Shown here: one piece after another, positions 14,163 through 22,034 of the stretch
Layout of the letters: every line of letters begins with the position of its first letter
Position numbering within the stretch: the stretch's first letter is position 1
IMG/VR virus record: IMGVR_UViG_3300044977_000027
Span: 1 to 22,948 of that record
Origin: a virus
DNA length: 22,948 nt
Reading direction: 5' to 3' (one strand)
Program-made: the position numbers and the translations under genes
Notes under the pieces: model-generated
What the model was told of the DNA's origin: nothing
Databases searched by the model: none
What the model saw: only the letters and a program-made list of their open reading frames with translations

Positions 14163-16292
14163 CTAGGTCTTCACATACCAGTTAAACGCGAGGCCCGGCG
14201 GCGTGATGTTCATCGCCGCACCGCCGCCAGTCGCGACATTGGTGATTGTGATGCCTGTGGATGCGGCGGCGGTATTGCCTGGATTGGTTCCCGGCCCGTT
14301 ACCACCGGCGCCGTCGTTATTGCCGGCTCCGCCTAGCTGCTGATGAAAGTGCGTCGGGTCGTTCAGTGTGTTCGCATGGCTGTGCGAGACAAGCTCTCCA
14401 GCCGTCTGCACGTGCGTCTGAGCGCCGCCGCCCGTGCCCATCGTGACCGTGCTGGAGAACCCGCCGGCGCTACTATTGCTGCCAAGGCGTCCGGCTGCAC
14501 CGGCCGAGGATCCGACCATCTTGTCGGCGCCGAAGGGCGCGCGGCCGCGCATGTCCGGCACGTTGAAGGTGGTCGATCCATCGCCGACACCGTAAGGCGC
14601 GATCACGAGCGCGACGCCGACCGTGGTCGCGATTGCGGCTTGGGATAGCGTGATGGTCGCAGCCCCGACGGCGGTGATCGTCGTGCCGGTCGGGAGGCCC
14701 GGAGCCGAAATCGGCATGCCGGCGACCAAGTTGGTCGTCGACCCAACGTTGGTGATGCCGGTCGAGCCGTTGGTGATGTTGCCGGTGGTCTGGAACGTGC
14801 AGGCGTTGAAGAGCGTCGAGAAGGTCGTGCGGCTCACTGCGGTGCCGTCGCAGAGCAGATAGCCCGCGGGTGTCTGGACAGCAGCGGAGGCCATCACGGT
14901 GCCCGACGGTACGGCACCGTCGGCGCCGCCTAGCGCGCGGAAACTCGGCTGCGCAGCGCCGCCCGAGGTTGGGCCCGCCCAGACCGTGTTCGGTGCCTGC
15001 GTCACGGACGAGAACGTCAAGGTCCCCGTCGTGGTCACGGGCGAGCCCGAGACGGCGAATTCGGCCGATGACGCGAGTCCGACGCTCGAGACGGTGCCGG
15101 CGGTGGCGGAAAATACCGGCCACCAATTCCCGTTGGCGTCCGTGACGAACATGGCCGAGGTGCCGGCCGTGACGGTGAAGTTGGCGCCCGCGGTGCCGTT
15201 GTTGATCTTGTCCGAGACCTGGGGCGTGACCGTGACGGCGCCGCCCTGGGCGAAGACGCAGAAGACATACTTCGTCGTCAGTAGCGTGCTCAGGGGCAAG
15301 GTCAACGCCAGCGCCGCGGTCGCGACAAAGACCGTCTGGGTCGAGCTCAAGGTCAGGGTCTGGTTGGTCGCGATCGTGGACTCGGTGAACTGCACCGTCT
15401 GCAGGCCCAGGAGCGCAACAGCGGCGGCAGCGCTCGCCGACGTGAAGAGCCCGATGCCCGTGGTGGTGCCGCCGAAGTTCGTCAGCGCCGCGGTCGGTGT
15501 TGTGGCTCCGGTGCCGCCCTGGTTGACCGGCAGCGGCGAGGGCTGGAGACCGAAGGCGTTGAAGATCCCGACCCCGTTGACGATCGAACAGATGACCATC
15601 GCGGCGTTGCCGGGCTGCAGCACAAGGTTCGACTGCAGATTGATGGTCTCGGAGTTCGACGGCTGGATCGTCAGCGTACCTAGGCTTTCGTTGGCCATGA
15701 AGGCGAACCAGCCCGCGGTCAAGGTCGCGGAAGGGCTGAGGACATAGGTGCCGTTCGGCTGCGCGACAGAGCCCTGCCAGACGTTCATGGAGCCGCGGTT
15801 TTGCGGCTGCAGCGTCGTGTTCTGGATCAGGTAATTGGTCGGGAAGAAGACGTTGAGCGTCGAGCCGTTGGCCTGCAGGGTCTCGTTGTCCGCCAATTGC
15901 CCCGCGGAGGCGTTCGAGACCGTGGCGCCAAGCTGATACGCGCGCCACAGGCCCGCGACGCTTGAGTTGTTCGTGACGCTGATGATCCAGGAGACGCCGG
16001 GCTGGATCACTACGATTTGGTTGCCAGCGCCGTCCGTGAGGGTGAAGGCCAGGGCCCCGACGTTGGTGACGATGGAAGCGATCCCGGTGCTGCCCTGGTT
16101 GGCGGCCGGCATCGCGAGCGACTGATTCGCCGCCGTCGGTGTCACGTCGAGCTCGGCGGCCACATAGGGCACGCCCTCGACGGTCTCGATCGGCCAGACC
16201 AGGGGCGTGACCGTCGCGGCCAGCAATAGCGCCAAGTACTGCGCGAACGCCGGCCGCTGTGGGTTGCCGCCGAATTTGTCCGAGAACGCCAT
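14163..16292 (-). CDS. Tail fiber with phage tail-collar domain carrying an inserted module
   Basis: 709 residues with no signal peptide. The ATG abuts the previous TAG, and GAAGGA lies eight bases upstream. N-terminal and middle parts are beta-rich fiber sequence (LPVNQGGTGATTPTAALTNF is the classic fiber linker). From about residue 474 there is a tail-collar domain: AGYLLCDGTAVSRTTFSTLF, then APYGVGDGSTTFNVPDMRGR, ending HSHANTL and MNITPPGLAFNWYVKT. Between the two halves of the collar core lies about 55 extra residues (TGNITNGSTGITNVGS ... GMPISAPGLPTGTTI ... ITLSQAA). Modules like this occur in many phage fibers, and here it interrupts the collar loop. Role: virion fiber or short spike, probably binding the cell surface. 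Confidence 0.85.
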   Translation of the reverse strand: MAFSDKFGGNPQRPAFAQYLALLLAATVTPLVWPIETVEGVPYVAAELDVTPTAANQSLAMPAANQGSTGIASIVTNVGALAFTLTDGAGNQIVVIQPGVSWIISVTNNSSVAGLWRAYQLGATVSNASAGQLADNETLQANGSTLNVFFPTNYLIQNTTLQPQNRGSMNVWQGSVAQPNGTYVLSPSATLTAGWFAFMANESLGTLTIQPSNSETINLQSNLVLQPGNAAMVICSIVNGVGIFNAFGLQPSPLPVNQGGTGATTPTAALTNFGGTTTGIGLFTSASAAAAVALLGLQTVQFTESTIATNQTLTLSSTQTVFVATAALALTLPLSTLLTTKYVFCVFAQGGAVTVTPQVSDKINNGTAGANFTVTAGTSAMFVTDANGNWWPVFSATAGTVSSVGLASSAEFAVSGSPVTTTGTLTFSSVTQAPNTVWAGPTSGGAAQPSFRALGGADGAVPSGTVMASAAVQTPAGYLLCDGTAVSRTTFSTLFNACTFQTTGNITNGSTGITNVGSTTNLVAGMPISAPGLPTGTTITAVGAATITLSQAAIATTVGVALVIAPYGVGDGSTTFNVPDMRGRAPFGADKMVGSSAGAAGRLGSNSSAGGFSSTVTMGTGGGAQTHVQTAGELVSHSHANTLNDPTHFHQQLGGAGNNDGAGGNGPGTNPGNTAAASTGITITNVATGGGAAMNITPPGLAFNWYVKT

Positions 16293-16982
16293 CTAGGCGG
16301 TCCTTCGAACTTGCGAGCGGTCCAGCACTTTCTGAAGGTCCTGCTGCGCCAATGACGTCAACTCCTTGTCCCACCAGTCCTGCCACGTCGCGATCCTGGG
16401 GTCGTTCTTGATGAAGGGCGAGGCCTCCAGCAGTGCGCCGTAGAGCAGGCAGTTGGGCGTGTATTGGGTGAAGAAGTTGGTCTGGTTGCTCGGGTCGAGC
16501 AGCGGCGGCTGCATGTAGCAGAGCGCTTCGAGCGGGAAGTTCGCGGCCGGTGTCGGAACGATGAGCCAATGCGTCAGGTCATAGTCGGCGTAGAAGGTCG
16601 GCGGCTTCGTCGGATCCGTGGCGCTGTCGTCGGGCCAGAAGCCGCGGCAGTACTCGTAGGAGCGCGGGAACAGCGCTGTCCTGCGGTTGAAGTTGCCACC
16701 AGAGCCGTAGTTCATCGATACCGTCTGACGCCACCGGTCGGGCTTCGTATAGACGGCGACGCCCTGGGTGAGCATTGATCCCCCGACTTGGCCGCCGCCG
16801 GGATCGGTCAAGACTTCGAGCAAGCCCTGGAGCTTCAGATACTGGATGATCTTGCGCTCGGTCGCGTTCACGAGCCGCGGCAATTGCGCGAACACGGTCG
16901 GGTCCGTCGCCGCACTGCCGCCGCGCTCCAGGTACGCCTGCAGGTCGCCGATCAGCGACCCGTATGTCATAAAGGTCGGCAT
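16293..16982 (-). CDS. Head-tail adaptor protein (T7 gp11 / P22 gp4-like role)
   Basis: 229 residues, starting MPTFMTYGSLIGDLQAYLER at the ATG that overlaps the previous TGA by one base (TGATG). The frame is open 15 codons further up but those encode shadow sequence. Diagnostic stretches are GSAATDPTVFAQLPRLVNAT, ERKIIQYLKLQGLLEVLTDP, KPDRWRQTVSMNYG, LFPRSYEYCRGFWPD, FYADYDLTHWLIVPTP and the C-terminal LLYGALLEASPFIKNDPRI. This set is familiar from podovirus proteins annotated as phage adaptor or packaged-DNA stabilisation proteins, which sit between portal and nozzle. Its position just before the collar fiber and nozzle-like genes agrees. No good Shine-Dalgarno site is visible, so translation probably depends on coupling. 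Confidence 0.75.
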   Translation of the reverse strand: MPTFMTYGSLIGDLQAYLERGGSAATDPTVFAQLPRLVNATERKIIQYLKLQGLLEVLTDPGGGQVGGSMLTQGVAVYTKPDRWRQTVSMNYGSGGNFNRRTALFPRSYEYCRGFWPDDSATDPTKPPTFYADYDLTHWLIVPTPAANFPLEALCYMQPPLLDPSNQTNFFTQYTPNCLLYGALLEASPFIKNDPRIATWQDWWDKELTSLAQQDLQKVLDRSQVRRTA

Positions 16983-18106
16983 CAGAGCGCGAAGCAGCTC
17001 ACGGCCAAGATGTCGCTCGCGACCCATGCCGCAGCGGCGCCCGCCGTGTTGAAATTACCGATCGTCGCCGAGCTAGCCGATGACGCCGTCTGCTTGGTCA
17101 GGAAGACCGTCGTCGACTGCGTGGTGATGTCGGTCGCGTAGCAGTTCCAGCCATTCGCCGCCGTCGGCAAGCCGATCACGCCCGAGGTCGCGGAGCCGCC
17201 GGTCCCGACATTGACCCGGAAAGCCGCCGTGCCGTTGCTCAAGGTCACGGACGGCGTTGAGCCGAAGCCAGACGAGATCGTGGGCGCCGCCGTGCTTAGA
17301 AGCAGGTTAGAAACATTGACCGGCGACTGGACGACGATCGCCGTGTTGGCCTTGAGGTTGAGCGGCGCGCCCGTCGCCGCGCTCGCGTCGATCGTGATCC
17401 CGCCCGTGACGCCCGCGCCGGTCGCGAGCTTGGCCGTCGGTGTCGCGCCGTCGACCAGCGACAGGATCTCGGTCGAGCTCGCGGTTCCGGTCGCGAGCTG
17501 GAGGCTAGCCTGGGTGCTCGCCGCCGTGTTGGCGTTGGATACCCGGATCTCCGATGTGCCGCCCGAGACACTCTTGCGGAGGTCGATGAAGTCCTGAGTC
17601 GTATTCGTGCAGCCGGCACATCCGTAGATCACATGCTGGCTGCTGTCGGCGTGCCATACCTCGGCGCCGTTCGTGAACGAGCCGAGCGTGCTGGTGGCGG
17701 GTTGATAGAAGCCGACCCCGGAGCCCGGGATGTTGAGACCGGTGTAGCTCGAGGTCGTGAAGGTCCCGGCCGCCGGCGTCGAGCCGCCGATCACGGTGTT
17801 GTCGATCGTGCCGCCGGTCAGGATCGCGCCCGCGCTCCGCAGGCTGCTGAAGGTCCCAGACGCGGGCGTGATGCCGCCGACCACGACATTGTCCATCGTG
17901 CCGCCGACGATCGCGGCCATCGTGTTGGTGAAGGCCTTGATCTGCAGTGCCGTGAACGTGCTCGTGACCCCGGCTTGGTCGCCGAGCACGAGCTCGCCGC
18001 CCGAGAGCGCGCCCGCGGGAGGAAATCCCGAGATCTTGACGCCCTGGGCCTCGGCCGCGCCTGTGAGCAGCGCCAGGGCCAAGATCGCGCACAGAAGACT
18101 CTTCAT
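16982..18106 (-). CDS. Exported phage tail fiber-like protein
   Basis: 374 residues. The ATG at 18106 overlaps the preceding TGA (TGATG) and has GGGAG eight bases upstream; a longer open frame above it is Arg-rich shadow. The N terminus is a Sec signal peptide (MKSLLCAILALALLTGAAEA, cut before QG). It is followed directly by a fiber anchor-type motif (ISGFPPAGALSGGELVLGDQ). Two motif copies, GGTMDNVVVGGITPASGTF and GGTIDNTVIGGSTPAAGTF, are the common fiber signature in which identical folds alternate with variable loops. The C-terminal part (GFGSTPSVTLSNGTAAFRV, ending ASDILAVSCFAL) is also typical of phage fibers. It is presumably a receptor-binding or fiber-accessory protein. The export signal in front of an anchor motif is unusual. 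Confidence 0.75.
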   Translation of the reverse strand: MKSLLCAILALALLTGAAEAQGVKISGFPPAGALSGGELVLGDQAGVTSTFTALQIKAFTNTMAAIVGGTMDNVVVGGITPASGTFSSLRSAGAILTGGTIDNTVIGGSTPAAGTFTTSSYTGLNIPGSGVGFYQPATSTLGSFTNGAEVWHADSSQHVIYGCAGCTNTTQDFIDLRKSVSGGTSEIRVSNANTAASTQASLQLATGTASSTEILSLVDGATPTAKLATGAGVTGGITIDASAATGAPLNLKANTAIVVQSPVNVSNLLLSTAAPTISSGFGSTPSVTLSNGTAAFRVNVGTGGSATSGVIGLPTAANGWNCYATDITTQSTTVFLTKQTASSASSATIGNFNTAGAAAAWVASDILAVSCFAL

Positions 18107-21100
18107 CAGAAATACTCCCACGTCACGACCTGGCCGCCGCCGCCCAATGCGCCACCACCGCCGGTACTCCCGTTGAGAGCCGAACCGCCGCCGCCGCCGC
18201 CACCACCCGGGAACTGCCCGGCCGCGCCAGCGCCGCCGGTGGTGGTGATCGAGGAGCCGCCGCCGCCGCCGCCATTTCCTACGCCGCCGGTTGGTTGGCT
18301 CGACTGAGGCGTTGCACTCGTGTTTGCAGCCGCGCCTACGCCACCCGTACCCCATGGATTTACGCCGCCGTTACCCCCGGGCTCCTGGGCCGGTGTGGCC
18401 GTAATCCACCCGCCGTTGCCACCACCAGTCGCACCCCAAATAGCGGCGCCGCCGCCACCACCATTCGACGTACTGCAACCGCCACCGGCGCTGCCGCCGC
18501 CGTAGAGCGTGGCATTAGAGAACGTGCTCCCTTGGTTGCCGTTGGAACCAACGGTGAGCTGGTTTCCTGCCCCGATTGTGCCACCGTTACCCGCTGTGGA
18601 GCCGGAAGAGAGTGTTGTGAACCCTGGTGCGCCGCCGCCACCACTGGTCGCGCTCGCGCTGATTTGCCCGCCTTGACCGCCGCCGCCGCCGCCAGCACCA
18701 ATAAATGTTCCGAATTTCGAGACACCGCCCTGACCGCCGTTGGCGCCGCCAGTGCTGGTAGCTGTGGCGCCCGTCCCCGCCGTGCCCGCCCCACCGACCG
18801 TGACCGTGACGCTTCCGCCTAGATCACTGGTACGAAAACATGAATAGACGGGGCTGGCTCCGCCGCCGCCTGCGCCGCCGCTCGCTGCCGTCCCGGAAGT
18901 CGTCTGCGCTCCACCGCCACCACCCCCGCCGCCGCCGACCACCAGAACGCAAGTAGCGACCGCGCCCGTGGCAGGTGTGTACGTGCCGCTGCTGTTGAAG
19001 AGCGTGACCTTGGTGGCCGATGGGCCACTGGCGCCACCGATCCCGCGCTGCGTCTCGTAGTTCGAGCCATCCGAGAAGATCCGGACGCCCTGGTTGGTCG
19101 TCAGCGCGATCGATGTGCCGCCGTCGATGCGGCTGGTCGTCGGCGTGACCGTGACCGTACCGGCGCCGAGGTTCTCGAAGTCGGCGCTCCACCCGGAAAG
19201 AAAGCTGCCGCTCTGCCCGGCTTGCGCGATCGTCACTCCGACGGCTGATGCGTTGCTGAACGTGACCAGTTTGCCCTGGTCGCTGTTCGCGACTGCGTAT
19301 GACGTGCCCGTCTGCGCATTGACGAGATTCGAGACCGTCACGGTCCCGGTCGTCGTGATCGCGCCGCCGGTGCTGCCGGGCGAAACCGTGAGGCCATTGC
19401 CTGCCGTGACGGACGTGACGCCGCTGCCGACGCCGACCGAGCACGACTGCCCGGCGTCGATGACGTCGCCGCTGGCATCGAACTGGGCACAATGGCCGTT
19501 CGTCAGTGCCCCGGCGGCCGTAGCGACGGTCGCGCTGGTGCCCGAGGTGTTGGTGCCAGACAGCGTCGTGCCGCTCGTGCCGTATCGGGCAATTTGCCCC
19601 GCAGTGCCCGAGTTGACGGTGCCCGACCCGGTGCCACAGGCTGCGCCCTGGTCGACGATATTGCCGTTTGGGTCGATCTTCGCGCAGTCGCCTGACGTCA
19701 GGCTTCCGGATGTGGTGGCGAAGGTAGTGGTGTTGCCCGAGCGCGCGCCGCTGGATGGCGCCACCCCGGCGCCGCCGCCGATCACGGGATTGTTGGCCGA
19801 GAGAACTGTCGATGACGCTATCGTCGTCGATCCCGTGAATGCCAGTACCCCGCCTGAAGTTCCTGTCGCGAGTCCCGTGCCGCCGGCGGTCGGGCCAAGC
19901 GTGCCGAACGACATCGCGGCGGCACCGCCACCACCGCTCAGCAGCGGCTGGCCGCTGGACCCTGCTGCGGTCGGCAGATTGAAGTTGTAGGTGCCGGCGG
20001 TCGCCTGCGGTGCGATCGTGATGGTGCCGGAGGCGCTACCCTCGAGCAGAACCTCGCCCAAGATCGAGTTCGCCTGCCCAACCGTCAGGACGCCGCTCGA
20101 GATCGTGAGGTTTGGCGTGCCCGAGATCGCGGTTCCGCTCGATGAATAGAAGCCTACTTGGCCAGTCGAGCCGCTGTTGACGGTGCCCGAGCCACCCGCG
20201 ACCGCGCAGGCGGCACCGTTATCGATGTGGTTTCCGTTGGCGTCGATCGAGACGCAATGGCCCGACGTCTGGGTGCCCGTCGTGGTCACGAACGTGGTGG
20301 TGTTGCCCGAGCGCGTGCCCGAGGTCGGCGCCCCGGCACCGCCGCCGATCACCGGCGCGTTTGCCGTGAGCGCGGCCGATGACGCCAAGATGCCGGTGCC
20401 GGTGAAGGCCAAGACGCCGCCCGCCGTTCCCGAGGTCAATCCTGTGCCGCCCGCGCCGACGCCGAGCGTGCCATAGGAGAGCGCCGCACCGGCGCCGCCG
20501 CTCAACAGCGGAAGCCCCGCGGTGCCGGGCGGCAGAAGCGCCCAGAGAGACGCCCCACGCGTCAGCAGCGCGCCCTGGCTTGTGCCGATGATGTCCAGGA
20601 CCTGGGACGGCGTCAGGTCGATCTCGCTCGCCGGCGACCCCGTGTTGTTGCCGCGCACAGAATTCGCGGCCGAATTGACGATCTGCGCCTTCGTAATGCT
20701 GTTGCCGGCAATCGTGGTCGTGATCGCGGTCGTGCCGGAGCCCGTGACGGCGCCCGACAGCGTGATCAGTTGGTTTGCGGTCAGGACCGGCACGTTGTTG
20801 ACGTCCACCGCCTGGGCATTGACCGTACCCGCGGACAGCAGGCCGCCGGTCGGGCTCCCGACCGCAACAGCACCCTGAGACGTCAGATTGCCGGAATAGA
20901 CGCAGCCGACGGCATTCGTCGGGCACAGCGCCGCACCCGAGTTCGCGATCGAGAGACCGGAATCGCTGAGCACCGTCCCGTTGCTGCTGTTCCAGAGCGC
21001 GACGTCGCCCGAGGTCGTCGAGCCTGGCCCGTTGACGCTGCCGGTTCCGGACGAGGTCCAGGCCGGCAGCTGGCCGGTGCCGTTGGCGGTCAGGATCTGG

Positions 21101-21456
21101 CCCGACGGTCCCGGCAGAAGGCATTGCCATGTCGTCGCGCCGCGGACCAGCACAGAGCCCTGGTTCGTGCACGCCATGGCGTCGATGATCGACGACAGCG
21201 GGTTCGGGATCGGCAACCCCGTTATCAGGGACAAGTTCGACAACACGGTGTTGCTCGGGATGTTCTGCAGACCGCCGGACGAGAGCCCGGCGATCGCCGA
21301 TGTCGTCGTCTGCCGCGCGAGGCCGTTCTGGAAGACGACGACCGGCTCCTGCCCGTTCAGCGTCGACGCCGGCGGCAGCGCATTGCCGGGCACGTTCTGC
21401 GCCGCGGCCGCGAGCGGCAACAGCAGGAGCGCCAGGATGGCGAAGAGACGCCTCAT
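18106..21456 (-). CDS. Exported, repeat-rich phage tail fiber-like protein with glycine-rich C terminus
   Basis: 1116 residues. The frame is open for 154 codons upstream, but that part is Arg-rich shadow of the previous gene. The ATG at 21456 overlaps the previous TGA (ATGA) and starts a textbook Sec signal peptide (MRRLFAILALLLLPLAAAA, predicted cut before QN). After it comes a fiber N-terminal motif (LNGQEPVVVFQNG ... QTTTSAIAG). The middle has near-repeats built on PLLSGG, GTLG, GGTGL, GGVLAFTG, PVIGGGAG, RSGNTTTF and GTVNSG. Three Cys pairs of the form HC/DC-x3-D-x-(N/S)G-x3-D-x-G-x2-C occur near residues 399, 589 and 655. From about residue 825 (GTYTPATG, then VLVVGGGG) to the end the chain is glycine-rich, like the glycine-rich terminal domains of many phage fibers. 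A beta-rich host-range protein is likely. The signal peptide is the odd feature, since virion proteins normally stay in the cytoplasm. Confidence 0.75.
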   Translation of the reverse strand: MRRLFAILALLLLPLAAAAQNVPGNALPPASTLNGQEPVVVFQNGLARQTTTSAIAGLSSGGLQNIPSNTVLSNLSLITGLPIPNPLSSIIDAMACTNQGSVLVRGATTWQCLLPGPSGQILTANGTGQLPAWTSSGTGSVNGPGSTTSGDVALWNSSNGTVLSDSGLSIANSGAALCPTNAVGCVYSGNLTSQGAVAVGSPTGGLLSAGTVNAQAVDVNNVPVLTANQLITLSGAVTGSGTTAITTTIAGNSITKAQIVNSAANSVRGNNTGSPASEIDLTPSQVLDIIGTSQGALLTRGASLWALLPPGTAGLPLLSGGAGAALSYGTLGVGAGGTGLTSGTAGGVLAFTGTGILASSAALTANAPVIGGGAGAPTSGTRSGNTTTFVTTTGTQTSGHCVSIDANGNHIDNGAACAVAGGSGTVNSGSTGQVGFYSSSGTAISGTPNLTISSGVLTVGQANSILGEVLLEGSASGTITIAPQATAGTYNFNLPTAAGSSGQPLLSGGGGAAAMSFGTLGPTAGGTGLATGTSGGVLAFTGSTTIASSTVLSANNPVIGGGAGVAPSSGARSGNTTTFATTSGSLTSGDCAKIDPNGNIVDQGAACGTGSGTVNSGTAGQIARYGTSGTTLSGTNTSGTSATVATAAGALTNGHCAQFDASGDVIDAGQSCSVGVGSGVTSVTAGNGLTVSPGSTGGAITTTGTVTVSNLVNAQTGTSYAVANSDQGKLVTFSNASAVGVTIAQAGQSGSFLSGWSADFENLGAGTVTVTPTTSRIDGGTSIALTTNQGVRIFSDGSNYETQRGIGGASGPSATKVTLFNSSGTYTPATGAVATCVLVVGGGGGGGGGAQTTSGTAASGGAGGGGASPVYSCFRTSDLGGSVTVTVGGAGTAGTGATATSTGGANGGQGGVSKFGTFIGAGGGGGGQGGQISASATSGGGGAPGFTTLSSGSTAGNGGTIGAGNQLTVGSNGNQGSTFSNATLYGGGSAGGGCSTSNGGGGGAAIWGATGGGNGGWITATPAQEPGGNGGVNPWGTGGVGAAANTSATPQSSQPTGGVGNGGGGGGSSITTTGGAGAAGQFPGGGGGGGGSALNGSTGGGGALGGGGQVVTWEYF
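18109..18985 (-). repeat. Glycine-codon (GGN) rich tract encoding the fiber C-terminal domain
   Basis: The coding strand is dominated by GGC/GGT/GGA triplets, seen as gcc/acc/tcc runs on the plus strand (for example near 18186-18210, 18258-18275 and 18910-18940). They encode runs of up to nine glycines. The domain continues to the last residues (VVTWEYF). GGN tracts can gain or lose triplets without breaking the frame. Confidence 0.8.
19600..20515 (-). repeat. Two long degenerate repeat units in the fiber-like gene
   Basis: The stretch from PLLSGGAGAALSYGTLG (about 20515 downward) recurs from PLLSGGGGAAAMSFGTLG (about 19955 downward). The order of motifs is the same in both: GGTGL, GGVLAFTG, PVIGGGAG, SGxRSGNTTTF, Cys pair, GSGTVNSG. 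Boundaries are approximate. The units are diverged at the DNA level, so they look like old duplication or modular exchange rather than recent slippage. Confidence 0.6.
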
Positions 21457-22034
21457 GGGAAGAACAGCCCGTTGTTGAGCCACAGGATCGTACCGTCCTC
21501 GACCGTCACCCCCTGGTTCGTCGGCCACACCGGCGGCATGGCACCGCTCTGGCCCGGCAGCACGCAGACGAAACGCCAGATCTCGGTCCCGGCGGCGTTG
21601 AAGCCGGTCGCAACACCCGGCGTCACCTCGGCCCCGATCGCGAAGGTCGTGTTCGGCTGCCACGGGATCTCGGGCAAAAGCTTTACCACCGGGGGCGCGA
21701 GCGCGATGTCGCCACCACCGCCGCCCACACCAACCGCCACGCCACCACCGGTCCCGAGCACGGCCTGGATCTCGTTGGCGTAGACATGAGTCGAGCCCTG
21801 CTGCAGCCCGAGCTTCAAGTCCGGGCGCGCGTGTTCGAGCGAGATGTCCTCGGTCTCGCGCGGCGCCAGCCGCCACGGGTCGATCGGATCCCGGCAGCCC
21901 TTGTCCTTGCAGACCCATAGACCAGGCTCGTTGCCGTCCTCGACGAGCTCGTCGTACGGGTACTTAATTTTGCAGCGCCCACAGATTCCTATCGCGATCT
22001 TGGTGCGCCCGCGGGTGTTGAGGTACAGCGGCAT
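21453..22034 (-). CDS. Zinc-ribbon phage protein with C-terminal fiber-type repeat domain
   Basis: 193 residues. Cys18, Cys21, Cys42 and Cys47 (CGRC ... CKDKGC) form a plausible zinc ribbon near the N terminus, followed by DPWRLAPRETEDISLEHARPD. A Gly/Val-rich linker (GGGVAVGVGGGGG) leads to a C-terminal domain of about 70 residues. Its W-P-N-T and W-x-F-V-C pattern, then PPVWP, VxDGTILWLNNG, is common in phage tail-associated binding domains. The ATG overlaps the upstream TGA (TGATG), with a weak GAGGA about 11 bases before it. Its place between the adaptor-like gene and the fibers suggests a virion part or assembly factor. The exact function is unknown; a DNA-binding role for the ribbon is possible but not indicated by context. 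Confidence 0.7.
   Translation of the reverse strand: MPLYLNTRGRTKIAIGICGRCKIKYPYDELVEDGNEPGLWVCKDKGCRDPIDPWRLAPRETEDISLEHARPDLKLGLQQGSTHVYANEIQAVLGTGGGVAVGVGGGGGDIALAPPVVKLLPEIPWQPNTTFAIGAEVTPGVATGFNAAGTEIWRFVCVLPGQSGAMPPVWPTNQGVTVEDGTILWLNNGLFFP

Noticed and set aside
14473-16569. A 698-codon open frame on the minus strand in another phase of the collar fiber gene
   Set aside because: The protein is Arg/His/Asp-rich without domains. It overlaps two convincing genes and is the usual high-GC shadow.
18109-18985. CRISPR-like or other non-coding repeat array in the gcc/acc-rich tract
   Set aside because: No regular repeat-spacer pattern is present. The tract is one intact glycine-rich coding frame.
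9809-21456. Diversity-generating retroelement acting on the fiber genes
   Set aside because: No reverse transcriptase, template repeat or C-type-lectin variable region is visible in the window.
20770-21783. Long plus-strand open frames (also 19094-19990, 14899-15747, 10776-11603, 2013-3038)
   Set aside because: They lie opposite well-supported genes, lack start signals and have shadow-type composition. Simple high-GC repeat coding creates long antisense frames.
21457-21918. N-terminal extension of the 1116-residue fiber-like protein
   Set aside because: The extra 154 codons are Arg-rich shadow of the zinc-ribbon gene. The ATG at 21456 has an ATGA junction and a signal peptide.
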